From: VAXT01 sp963774625
Lineage (GTDB): Bacteria > Actinomycetota > Thermoleophilia > Gaiellales > Gaiellaceae
Reading direction: 5' to 3'
Assembly (NCBI GenBank): GCA_963774625.1
Contig: CAVZFQ010000015.1
Coordinates: 124,001 to 188,000, forward strand
DNA: 64,000 nt
In this document: piece by piece, positions 57,412 through 64,000 of the stretch
Layout of the letters: every line of letters starts with the position of its first letter
How positions within the stretch are numbered: the stretch's first letter is position 1
Program-made: the position numbers and the translations under genes
Notes under the pieces: model-generated
Told to the model about the DNA's origin: nothing
What the model saw: only the letters and a program-made list of their open reading frames with translations
Databases searched by the model: none

Positions 57412-57552
57412 GGAACGGCGCCCGTCGACTTCGCGGCCCACGGCAGCTGCACCTTGGCTTAGGCACAGCCCACCTCCTCCCCGTCGCGATCGTAGTGAGG
57501 AAATCCGCGCGCCTTGGTGCCGACTCCGTTCGAAGGTGCGCAAATCGGCTCT

Positions 57553-57583
57553 GGTACCATCGCGGCGCCCGCGCGTCGCGGGC
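57553..57583 (+). promoter_or_regulatory. rpsT promoter and leader hairpin
   Basis: An extended -10 (TG-G-TACCAT, 57552-57560) is followed by a leader of about 28-35 bases. In it GCCCGCG-CGT-CGCGGGC (57567-57583) forms a perfect 7-bp stem 12 bases before the ATG. S20 represses its own translation in E. coli; this stem is a candidate site, by analogy only. No clear -35 box. The remaining 57412-57551 shows nothing I can name. Confidence 0.4.
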
Positions 57584-57595
57584 ATTCGTCCGCAA

Positions 57596-57856
57596 ATGCC
57601 CAACATTCAGCAGCAGAAGAAGCGTGTCCGCACGGCCGCCGAGGAGCGGGTCGAGAACCTGCGCTACAACTCGACGGTCAAGACGATCACGAAGCGCCTC
57701 GCTCAGGCCGTCGAGGAAGGCGATAAGAAGCGCATCGCGGCCGAGCATCAGCAGCTGCAGCGCTGGATCGACCGGGCCACCTCGCGGGGCGCCATGCACC
57801 GCAATGCGGCTGCGCGCAAGAAGGCCCAGGCCGCACGGCTCGTCGCGGGGGCTTAA
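57596..57856 (+). CDS. rpsT: 30S ribosomal protein S20
   Basis: 86 residues from the ATG at 57596: MPNIQQQKKRVRTAAEERVENL, then YNSTVKTITKRLAQAVEEGDKK and a basic C-terminus (HRNAAARKKAQAARLVAGA). S20 binds 16S rRNA early in 30S assembly. An in-frame ATG 60 bases upstream lies before the promoter box and is rejected. It is convergent with holA, stops overlapping by four bases. Confidence 0.96.
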   Translation: MPNIQQQKKRVRTAAEERVENLRYNSTVKTITKRLAQAVEEGDKKRIAAEHQQLQRWIDRATSRGAMHRNAAARKKAQAARLVAGA

Positions 57857-58833
57857 CCGGCCGCAACAGCGGAGCGATCCGCAGGCCGCGTGATCGCGAC
57901 CAGCGCGCGCTCCAACTCGAGCTCCGCGGACAACCGGCTCGCGCCTTTCAGTGCGGCGTCGAGCTCGGCGAGGCGAACGAGGGCGGTATCCAACTCGTCG
58001 CGCGAGTAGTTCTCCGCGTGTCCGAGCGCCTTCCGTGCCGGGTACTCCTTCATCTTCAGGCGAGTGGCGATTTCCTTCGTGCGTAGCCCTTCCTCCGCGA
58101 GCGCCTGCGCGCCCCGCACTCGACCCACGTGCGTTGCCAGGCCGACGGCCAGGAGGAAGGGCTCCTTGCGCTCGAGCGCCAGCTCGCAAGCGGCCAGCAG
58201 CGAAGGCAAGTCGCGAGCTCCCCAGGCATCGGTCAAAGCCCAGGCGGCTGCCTCACGGCCGCCGACCGCGAGTTGCTCGACGTCGCGTCGGGTGATCGCG
58301 TCGCCACCGGCCCAGGAGATGATCTTGTCGATCTCGCTTGAGAGGGCGATGACGTCCTCGCCACAGATCTCGACGAGCGCACGCGCCGCCTCGGCATCAG
58401 CTCTCGCACCCAGGCGCTCGAACTCGCTTCGCACCCACGCGTGGAGATTGGCGGGTTTGGGAACGTCGAACTGGAGCACCTGACCGTGCTTCTCGCACAG
58501 GCTCGCGAGCGCTGGGCTCTTCGGTGCTTCCTCGGCGACGAGCGCGAGGACCGCTCCGGGGGCCGGCTGCTTCAGATAGGCGCCGACAGCGTCGATGTCG
58601 GCCTTACGCCAGCGCTCGACGCCATGGACGACGACTAGGCGGCCACCGTCGGCCGCAAACAGACCGAGTGCGTTGCACGCGCCCACGGCGTCCTCGCCGC
58701 TCGACGAGTCCGCTGCGAGCATCTCGACCGACTCGTCTCCGAAGCGCGTACGAAGGCGGGCGAGCGCTCGAACGTGCTTCGGGCGGTCGGTTCCCGCGAG
58801 CAGATAGATCGGAAGCAACGGTTCCGCGGACAC
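57853..58833 (-). CDS. holA: DNA polymerase III subunit delta
   Basis: 326 residues. HolA shows low conservation, but IYLLAGTDRPKHVRALARLRTRFG, NALGLFAADGGRLVVVHGVERW, LSSEIDKIISWAGGDAITRRDVEQL and a C-terminal helical domain are characteristic. It opens the sliding clamp within the clamp loader. Position directly after comEC and beside rpsT is the usual order. GTG start with TATTCT seven bases upstream. Confidence 0.92.
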   Translation of the reverse strand: MSAEPLLPIYLLAGTDRPKHVRALARLRTRFGDESVEMLAADSSSGEDAVGACNALGLFAADGGRLVVVHGVERWRKADIDAVGAYLKQPAPGAVLALVAEEAPKSPALASLCEKHGQVLQFDVPKPANLHAWVRSEFERLGARADAEAARALVEICGEDVIALSSEIDKIISWAGGDAITRRDVEQLAVGGREAAAWALTDAWGARDLPSLLAACELALERKEPFLLAVGLATHVGRVRGAQALAEEGLRTKEIATRLKMKEYPARKALGHAENYSRDELDTALVRLAELDAALKGASRLSAELELERALVAITRPADRSAVAAG

Positions 58834-58840
58834 CGTCCCA

Positions 58841-58846
58841 AGAATA
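58841..58846 (-). promoter_or_regulatory. -10 box for holA
   Basis: TATTCT on the minus strand, seven bases from the holA GTG and one base past the comEC stop. Confidence 0.5.
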
Positions 58847-58847
58847 G

Positions 58848-61127
58848 TCAGCGTGCGGTGCGAATCGAGAGCCGCTCCCCGTCGGATTCCAGCACGATGC
58901 GACCGTCCTCATCCGTCCGATAGACCGTTAAGCCCGTCGCGCGATCAAGAGCGGCCATCGTGGAGGCTCTCGGATGGCCGTAGTCGTTCTTCTCTCCGAC
59001 GGAAACGATGGCCACCCGAGGTCGCAAGCTTTCGAGCAACTCCGAGAGACCGTCGTCAGCCGAACCGTGATGGGCCACCTTGAGAACCTCGACCGGTGGG
59101 ATTCGTAGGCGCGAAGTCACATTCGACTCGGCGTCGGCGGGCAGCAGCGCATCGACGTTCCCGTAGGACGCGAGCAGGACCGTGGCGTGGTCGTTCGGGT
59201 CATCCGCCGGTGAGGCGTCTCCAACGGGCCAGAGCACGCGCACTCGCAGCCGGCCCAGGGTGAAGTCGCGGCCTGTTCGAGTGACGACGATCGGGATTCG
59301 CCGCTTGTTCGCTTCGCGCAGGGCCGGTGCTCCGAACGGGTTTGGGAAGGGCAGGTCCGGCTCGAAGACGATCCCAACCCCGAGCTTGCGGACGACCTTC
59401 TCGGCGCCTCCGATGTTGTCTCGCGACGGGTGGGTCAGGACGAGCACGGCCAATCGGCGCACGCCGAGGCGAAGGAGCTGGTCCGCGACGTCGGCCTCGG
59501 GTGGGCCCTCGTCGACGAGGATCGCGCCTTCAGGCACCTGGATCAGGGTCGAGTCGCCCTGGCCGACATCGAGAAACGTCATCCGGAGTCCACGTGGAGG
59601 CGGCAATCGCTCGTCCGGGCTGCTGAGCTTCCAACCAGCGACGATCAAGAGGACGAGCACGGCGAGCGCGGCCGCTCGTTGAGCACGAGGCGGCCGCAGC
59701 CGCGTGGCCACGAGGCCGAGCGCGGCGAGTACGGCAACTCCGATCGCCGCCGTTGCGGTCGAGACTTGTGCGTAGGGAAGACCCCCGATGACGCGAGCGC
59801 ACCCCGCGAGGTACGCGGCCAACCATCCGTTCACCCATCCGAGCGCCGCGGCGAGCGAGGGCAACACGGGGTCGACTGCGGCGGCAGTAAAGGCGAGCCC
59901 GAGCAGCGGTGCGACCGCTGGCGCCGCCAGGGCGTTGGCGAGCACCGAATAGATCGGAACGGAGCCGAAGTGCAACAGGAGGATCGGCGCCGTGGCGACA
60001 CCGCAAGCGACCGAAACGGCGATGACGGCCCGCAGCCAGCGCGGCCCCGGATAGCCCTCGAGTCGTCGCTCGAGCGGGGGCACGACGACGAAGATCGCCC
60101 CGACCGCCCCGAACGAGAGCTGGAAACCGGGCTCGAGCAACGAATACGGGTTCCACACGAGGAGCACGGCAGCGCCGACGAGCAGGAAGTACCAACGATC
60201 GCGCGGGCGAGCGGACAGCCACGCGAGCGACGCAAGCGCTCCGGCCACCCCGGCGCGAACGATCGAAGGCTGCCAACCAACGGCCAAGACGTAGCCGCCG
60301 ATCGCTGCCAGCGCCCCGAGCTCTCCGAGCCAGCGAGGAATCCCTACGAGCCAGGCAAGCAGGAGCGCACCGCCGGCGACGAGGACGACGTTCTGGCCCG
60401 AGACGGCCAGGAGGTGATACAGCCCTGAGGCGCGGAAGTCGTCACGGAGATCCTTCGTCAGGCCCTCGTCCTCGCCGAGCACGACACCGGCCAGGACCGC
60501 GCGCCGTTCTCCCCCGAGACCGGGGGCCATCGAGCGCGAGATCCGCGCACGCAGGCGGTCCGCGAAGCCGGCCAGACCGCCACGGCGGCCGACGGCGCGC
60601 CAGCGGTCGGCACGAACGATCACGTGCACGCCGCGGCGACGAAGCCACGTCCGCTCGTCGAAACCGTCCTCGGGGCCACGTGGCGCCTGGATCTCACCGA
60701 TCACCTCGATGAGGGCGCCCTGTGGCGGCGAGCGCGCCGGGGGTAGGCGCAGGAGCACGGGCTCGTGAAGGTCACGCAGGCGGAAACGGCGCGCCTCCGC
60801 GGGGATGCGGAGCGAGAACTCGGAACGACGACCCGGGCCGGTGATGGCGAGGACAAACCGGCCCGCCTCCCCGATCTCGGGCGCGAGCACGCTGCGATCG
60901 ATCGCATCGAGGCGAGCGCTTGCCCACCACCACCCGGTGAGGAGAACCGCACCGCAGACGAGAACGTGGAGCGTGGCATTTCGAGCGAGCGCTGCCCCAG
61001 CGGTCACCCCGAGCCCAGCGAGCAGGAGTGCGAACACGGTTGCGCGGGCGACATTCGCAGTCGCGAGTCCCGCGCACAGCGCACCTAGGAAGGCGTGCGG
61101 GGCCCATCGAGCGAGCAGGCCGCTCAT
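58848..61127 (-). CDS. comEC: ComEC/Rec2 DNA uptake channel
   Basis: 759 residues. An N-terminal OB-like exterior region (about 60-180) is followed by the competence membrane domain (VLAGVVLGEDEGLTKDLRDDFRASGLYHLLAVSGQNVVLVAGG) with about ten helices. The C-terminal metallo-beta-lactamase domain has FLDVGQGDSTLIQVPEGAILVDEG and KVAHHGSADDGL. The usual HxHxDH metal motif reads HPSRDN, so two of its ligands are replaced and the nuclease may be weak or inactive. It carries one DNA strand into the cytoplasm. The start overlaps the comEA stop. Confidence 0.93.
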   Translation of the reverse strand: MSGLLARWAPHAFLGALCAGLATANVARATVFALLLAGLGVTAGAALARNATLHVLVCGAVLLTGWWWASARLDAIDRSVLAPEIGEAGRFVLAITGPGRRSEFSLRIPAEARRFRLRDLHEPVLLRLPPARSPPQGALIEVIGEIQAPRGPEDGFDERTWLRRRGVHVIVRADRWRAVGRRGGLAGFADRLRARISRSMAPGLGGERRAVLAGVVLGEDEGLTKDLRDDFRASGLYHLLAVSGQNVVLVAGGALLLAWLVGIPRWLGELGALAAIGGYVLAVGWQPSIVRAGVAGALASLAWLSARPRDRWYFLLVGAAVLLVWNPYSLLEPGFQLSFGAVGAIFVVVPPLERRLEGYPGPRWLRAVIAVSVACGVATAPILLLHFGSVPIYSVLANALAAPAVAPLLGLAFTAAAVDPVLPSLAAALGWVNGWLAAYLAGCARVIGGLPYAQVSTATAAIGVAVLAALGLVATRLRPPRAQRAAALAVLVLLIVAGWKLSSPDERLPPPRGLRMTFLDVGQGDSTLIQVPEGAILVDEGPPEADVADQLLRLGVRRLAVLVLTHPSRDNIGGAEKVVRKLGVGIVFEPDLPFPNPFGAPALREANKRRIPIVVTRTGRDFTLGRLRVRVLWPVGDASPADDPNDHATVLLASYGNVDALLPADAESNVTSRLRIPPVEVLKVAHHGSADDGLSELLESLRPRVAIVSVGEKNDYGHPRASTMAALDRATGLTVYRTDEDGRIVLESDGERLSIRTAR

Positions 61128-61705
61128 GGCGCTGCCACTTCCTTGAGCTGTTCGAGGCGGGCCGGGCCGATTCCGGGAATCGCATCGAGCTCGTCGATTG
61201 AGGCGAAAGCGCCGTGCTGCTGTCGGTAGTCGAGGATCTTCTGAGCGGTGACCGGCCCCACGCCGGGTAACGCGTCGAGCTCCTCGAGCGTCGCCGTGTT
61301 CAAATGCACCGGGCCCGAAGAGCCGGAGGGGGTCGACTCGCCTCCTGTCTTGTCCGGAGGCGCGCGGGCTGGCACGACGACCTGGAGGCCGTCCGCGACC
61401 GGCGCCGCGAGGTTGACCGCAGAGAGGTCGGCCTTCCGCGTCGGCCCGCCGGCACGTGTCACCGCATCGGCGATCCGCGAGCGATCGGGCAGGCGGTACA
61501 GACCCGGGCGGCGAACTGCGCCTACAACATGAACGACGAGCTTGGGCGCTGAATTGACGCTGAGGGGCTCTACCTGCGCGGCCACCGGGCGCTCGGTCGG
61601 CGTGCCGGCCCGCGTCAGGTGTCGTCCGGCCAGAAGCAGCGCGACGAGGAGCGCCAGAGCGGCGACGAGCACACGGCGGCGCGCGAGCGGGAACACCTGG
61701 TGCAT
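61124..61705 (-). CDS. comEA: ComEA DNA receptor
   Basis: 193 residues. A membrane anchor (about 12-28) is followed by an SLBB-type domain (KLVVHVVGAVRRPGLYRLPDRSRIADAVTRAGG) and two helix-hairpin-helix motifs at the C-terminus (LNTATLEELDALPGVGPVTAQKIL and IDELDAIPGIGPARLEQL). It binds double-stranded DNA outside the membrane and feeds ComEC. The pair suggests natural competence, but pilus genes are not in the window. Confidence 0.93.
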   Translation of the reverse strand: MHQVFPLARRRVLVAALALLVALLLAGRHLTRAGTPTERPVAAQVEPLSVNSAPKLVVHVVGAVRRPGLYRLPDRSRIADAVTRAGGPTRKADLSAVNLAAPVADGLQVVVPARAPPDKTGGESTPSGSSGPVHLNTATLEELDALPGVGPVTAQKILDYRQQHGAFASIDELDAIPGIGPARLEQLKEVAAP

Positions 61706-61801
61706 GTCGTCAATCTTGACAACAGCGTTGTGCCGCGGGTGTGACGAGCTCGCACCAAACGTGCATCAATGCGGCTGTGACGGAAGCGACCCGCAGCGGC
61801 G

Positions 61802-61807
61802 TATAGG
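61802..61807 (+). promoter_or_regulatory. -10 box for the ECF sigma factor gene
   Basis: TATAGG, six bases from the GTG at 61814, which places transcription start on that codon and supports it over the ATG at 61823. No convincing -35 box in 61706-61785; a TTGACA at 61714-61719 lacks a matching -10 box. Confidence 0.4.
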
Positions 61808-61813
61808 GACTAC

Positions 61814-62356
61814 GTGAACGCAATGCCGGCCTCGTTACCAGCACGCGAACGAGGTCTCCGCGAACAGCGGAGCCTCGCCGCCATGGCCGAGGCACACCTC
61901 GACGACGTGTACCGATACGTGCTCTATCTGACGGGAGACCGCAACGTGGCAGAAGATTTGACAAACGCGACCTTCGAGCTTGCACTCCACCGCTGGAGCC
62001 GGTTCGACCCGAACCGCGGCAGCGCCAAGACGTGGCTCTGCCAGCTTGCCCGCGGTACCGCGCTCGACCACTTCCGTGCCGAGCAGCGTCGCCGGAAGCG
62101 CGAGGAGACTTACGCCGCAACGACACGAGAGTCGGAGGACCCGGTGTACGGCGACGGCCTCTCCCCCGCGCTCGAAGAAGCACTGTCGGAGCTCTCCGCC
62201 GGCGAGCGCGAGGTCGTCGCGCTTCGCGTCGTGCTCGAGCTGGACAGCGACCAGGCCGCGGGCGTGCTCGGAATCAGCCCGACCGCGTGCTCGACACGAC
62301 TTTCACGCGCGTTGACCAAGTTGGCAGAAAGGGTGGAATCAGATGTCTCAGCGTGA
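61814..62356 (+). CDS. ECF-type RNA polymerase sigma factor
   Basis: 180 residues. Region 2 (EAHLDDVYRYVLYLTGDRNVAEDLTNATFELALHRW...TWLCQLARGTALDHFR) and region 4 (LSELSAGEREVVALRVVLELDSDQAAGVLGISPTACSTRLSRAL) are both present. The group-specific stimulus is unknown. The next gene overlaps by 14 bases and encodes a membrane protein that may be its anti-sigma factor. Confidence 0.9.
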   Translation: MNAMPASLPARERGLREQRSLAAMAEAHLDDVYRYVLYLTGDRNVAEDLTNATFELALHRWSRFDPNRGSAKTWLCQLARGTALDHFRAEQRRRKREETYAATTRESEDPVYGDGLSPALEEALSELSAGEREVVALRVVLELDSDQAAGVLGISPTACSTRLSRALTKLAERVESDVSA

Positions 62357-63416
62357 TCTCGACGACCCACGATTCCAGGCGATCCTCACTGAGCTGCGCG
62401 AGAAGGCGCCAGTAGCGCCCGAAGGGCTTCGCGCACGGGTACGCGCGACGGCCCGCTCGGAAGGAGCGCGGTCAGCCGGGCGTCGCTGGAACCTCGGGCT
62501 CCGGAGTGGACTTGCCCTCGCCGCGGCGGCCATGGTGACGCTCGGACTTGGAGCCGCACTGATCAACGGTTTCAACGGTCCAGACGACCAGGGCGGGCGA
62601 CAGGCCAGCGCCGAGACGCAGAGGAGCCCCGACCTTCGCGCCACGCCCGAGGGTGCAGCGGACGCACAGCGCAGCGCGGCATTGGGCAAGAACCAAGGCC
62701 CTTCCGTCCCAGCTGGCGGAACCGCTCTCCCGCCTGCGGGCCGCCGGCTCCAGGATTACGACGCGCACATGCGGCTCCGCGTGCAGGACGCGGCAGCCCT
62801 GGACCGCGGAACCAAGCGTGCGATGCGCGACACCCGGGCCCTCGGCGGCTTCGTCGCCTCGATCGACTTCGGCACGCGACCCGAGGACCAGGGCGACGCG
62901 AGTCTCGTCCTGCGGGTGCCTGTAGCCAAGGTCCAAGAGGCCGTCGCGCGCTACACGGAGCTGGGGACGATCATCTCGCAGCAGGTCAAGATCAACGACC
63001 TGCAGCCGCAGGCCGACCGGCTCTCGCAAAGTGCGACAGAGCTCCGCCGCCGAATCGCCGAGCTCGTCGCCAAGAGCCGCCGCAGCGGATTGAGCGTCGA
63101 CGATCGAATCCAGCTCGAAAACGCTCGCCGCGACCTGCAATCGGTGACAGGTCGCCAGTCGCGCCTCGTGCGCGAGGCGAGCTACGCGACGGTCACCCTG
63201 GAGCTGACGACGGCCCAGGCAGCCGAGAAGCGGGAAGAGCCTGGCGCCTTCCGCACCTTCTGGGACGACGCGAGCAAGATTCTCGGGACCGAGCTCATCT
63301 GGCTGCTCTACGCGCTCGTCGTCGCGGGCCCGTTCCTGCTGCTGGCGCTGCTCGCCTTGCTCGTGGAGCGGAACCGGCGGCGCCGCTCTGCCGACTCGCT
63401 TCTAGCCCACAACTAG
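62343..63416 (+). CDS. DUF4349 membrane protein, putative anti-sigma factor
   Basis: 357 residues. A cytoplasmic N-terminus of about 50 residues (DDPRFQAILTELREKAPVAPEGLRARV) is followed by a first helix (about 51-75), a long outside DUF4349 domain with a coiled-coil (LSQSATELRRRIAELVAKSRRS), and a C-terminal helix ending in RNRRRR. The overlap with the sigma gene and the cytoplasmic tail suggest anti-sigma function. There is no HxxxCxxC zinc motif, so it is not a ZAS-type factor. The role is inferred. Confidence 0.8.
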   Translation: MSQRDLDDPRFQAILTELREKAPVAPEGLRARVRATARSEGARSAGRRWNLGLRSGLALAAAAMVTLGLGAALINGFNGPDDQGGRQASAETQRSPDLRATPEGAADAQRSAALGKNQGPSVPAGGTALPPAGRRLQDYDAHMRLRVQDAAALDRGTKRAMRDTRALGGFVASIDFGTRPEDQGDASLVLRVPVAKVQEAVARYTELGTIISQQVKINDLQPQADRLSQSATELRRRIAELVAKSRRSGLSVDDRIQLENARRDLQSVTGRQSRLVREASYATVTLELTTAQAAEKREEPGAFRTFWDDASKILGTELIWLLYALVVAGPFLLLALLALLVERNRRRRSADSLLAHN

Positions 63417-64000
63417 GTTCACGAGCTTGCCCGGCACGACGATCTCCTTGCGGATCTCCTTGCCGTCCAGGAAGTCCTGAACCTTTGGCGACGCCTTGGC
63501 GCGTGCGATGAGCTCGTCCTCGGGCTCGCCCGCCGGCACCTCGACGCGGTCACGAACCTTGCCGTTCACTTGGATGACGAGCTCGAACGTGTCCCGGCCG
63601 AGTAGCGATTCGTCCACCTCGGGCCACGGGTGCTCCCACAGCCGCTCCTTGCCCAGTCGCGTCCACAGCTCCTCGGCGATGTGCGGCGCGTAGGGCTGGA
63701 TCAGCGTCACCGCCGTCTCGGCCGCGAACCTGGCCGCCGGGTCGTCCGGTGTCCGCAGGAGCTCGTTGACCAGCTCCATCACGGCGGCGATCGGCGTGTT
63801 GAACTGGAAGCGCCGGTCGATGTCGTCGGTGACGCGCGCGATCGTGCGATGCGCGGTGCGCGCGAGCTCGGTGGCCTCCGGCTCGCCTGTGGGCGCCCGC
63901 TCGGCGACCTCGTTCACGATCCGCCACAGGCGGCGCAGGAAGCGTGAGATCCCCTCGAGGTCCTCCGCGCTCCACTCCATGTCCTGATCGGCTGGGCCCA
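63402..64000 (-). CDS. leuS: Leucyl-tRNA synthetase, C-terminal part (cut by window edge)
   Basis: The visible 199 residues cover the anticodon-binding helical domain (MEWSAEDLEGISRFLRRLW, RRFQFNTPIAAVMELVNEL, PYAPHIAEELWTRLG, WPEVDESLLGRDTFELVIQVNGKVRDRV) and the final VNLVVG. This is the standard LeuS C-terminus. The catalytic core lies beyond the right edge. The 3' end overlaps the DUF4349 gene by about 15 bases. Confidence 0.95.
   Translation of the reverse strand, partial: GPADQDMEWSAEDLEGISRFLRRLWRIVNEVAERAPTGEPEATELARTAHRTIARVTDDIDRRFQFNTPIAAVMELVNELLRTPDDPAARFAAETAVTLIQPYAPHIAEELWTRLGKERLWEHPWPEVDESLLGRDTFELVIQVNGKVRDRVEVPAGEPEDELIARAKASPKVQDFLDGKEIRKEIVVPGKLVNLVVG

Noticed and set aside
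56385..57893. 502-codon plus-strand frame
   Set aside because: Antisense to murJ and then out of frame over rpsT; highly charged, no motif.
61714..61742. TTGACA as promoter of the ECF sigma gene
   Set aside because: No acceptable -10 hexamer at 16-19 bases downstream; the TATAGG box at 61802 fits the start codon better.

Overview
The window is about two-thirds G+C, with G/C-ending codons, frequent GTG starts, many 4-base start/stop overlaps and leaderless-looking promoters. Together with an actinobacterial housekeeping set (RpsA with four S1 domains, PolA without a working proofreading site, a DUF4097 operon), this suggests a high-GC actinobacterium. Class Thermoleophilia (Gaiellales/Solirubrobacterales-like) is my best guess, from gene content and style only. 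There are no phage, IS, CRISPR or plasmid genes; this is chromosomal core plus modest accessory content.

Layout. 0-2 kb: tsaB (cut by the edge), tsaE, a family-4 uracil-DNA glycosylase, an FmdB zinc ribbon and a small exported protein. 2-4.4 kb: pantothenate operon (DUF2520 protein, panC, panB). 4.4-11.5 kb: Yip1-like membrane protein, 2H phosphoesterase, uvrA, PH-domain protein, AI-2E family transporter, YrdB, metallophosphoesterase. 11.5-15.4 kb: two small stress-type membrane proteins behind a SigB-like promoter, a secreted EEP nuclease and uvrB. 15.4-18.4 kb: DUF1360 protein and an operon of ribbon-helix-helix protein, 29-residue peptide, DUF4097 protein and MFS exporter. 18.4-23.9 kb: coaE, rpsA, hydrolase, polA. 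23.9-26.8 kb: GNAT acetyltransferases and a LarA-like protein. 26.9-32.2 kb: branched-chain amino-acid ABC transporter livKHMGF. 32.5-33.7 kb: tRNA-Leu(CAA) and a phosphofructokinase with pyrophosphate-type active-site residues. 33.7-39.3 kb: envelope operon (GT39-like glycosyltransferase, lipoprotein, Tat-exported Dyp-like protein, membrane spermidine-synthase-like protein) plus an IGPS-like barrel. 39.3-42.7 kb: deoC with a split ALDH16-like pair. 43-64 kb: a long, mostly leftward housekeeping run (era, cdd, dgkA-PAP2, ybeY, phoH, yqeY, HIT, mtaB, prmA, dnaJ, hrcA, hemW, lepA, murJ, holA, comEC, comEA, leuS) broken by rightward PLP decarboxylase, rpsT and an ECF sigma/DUF4349 pair.

Two features run across the window. 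First, eleven genes between 0 and 36 kb are broken by single-base shifts, and every one is repaired by deleting one base; none is seen after 36 kb. This looks like insertion-type sequence error rather than decay, so these genes are given as full spans with the shifts noted. Second, many start codons lie 6-10 bases behind a TAnnnT box with no ribosome binding site, implying widespread leaderless transcription. The least explained items are a 162-bp imperfect palindrome between hrcA and dnaJ whose ends recur at 25.3 kb, and the promoter/operator of the DUF4097 operon.

No stretch over 300 bases lacks a gene. The largest gaps are the liv/tRNA control region (32229-32508), the murJ/rpsT divergent region (57399-57595) and the dnaJ/hrcA palindrome (51664-51848).
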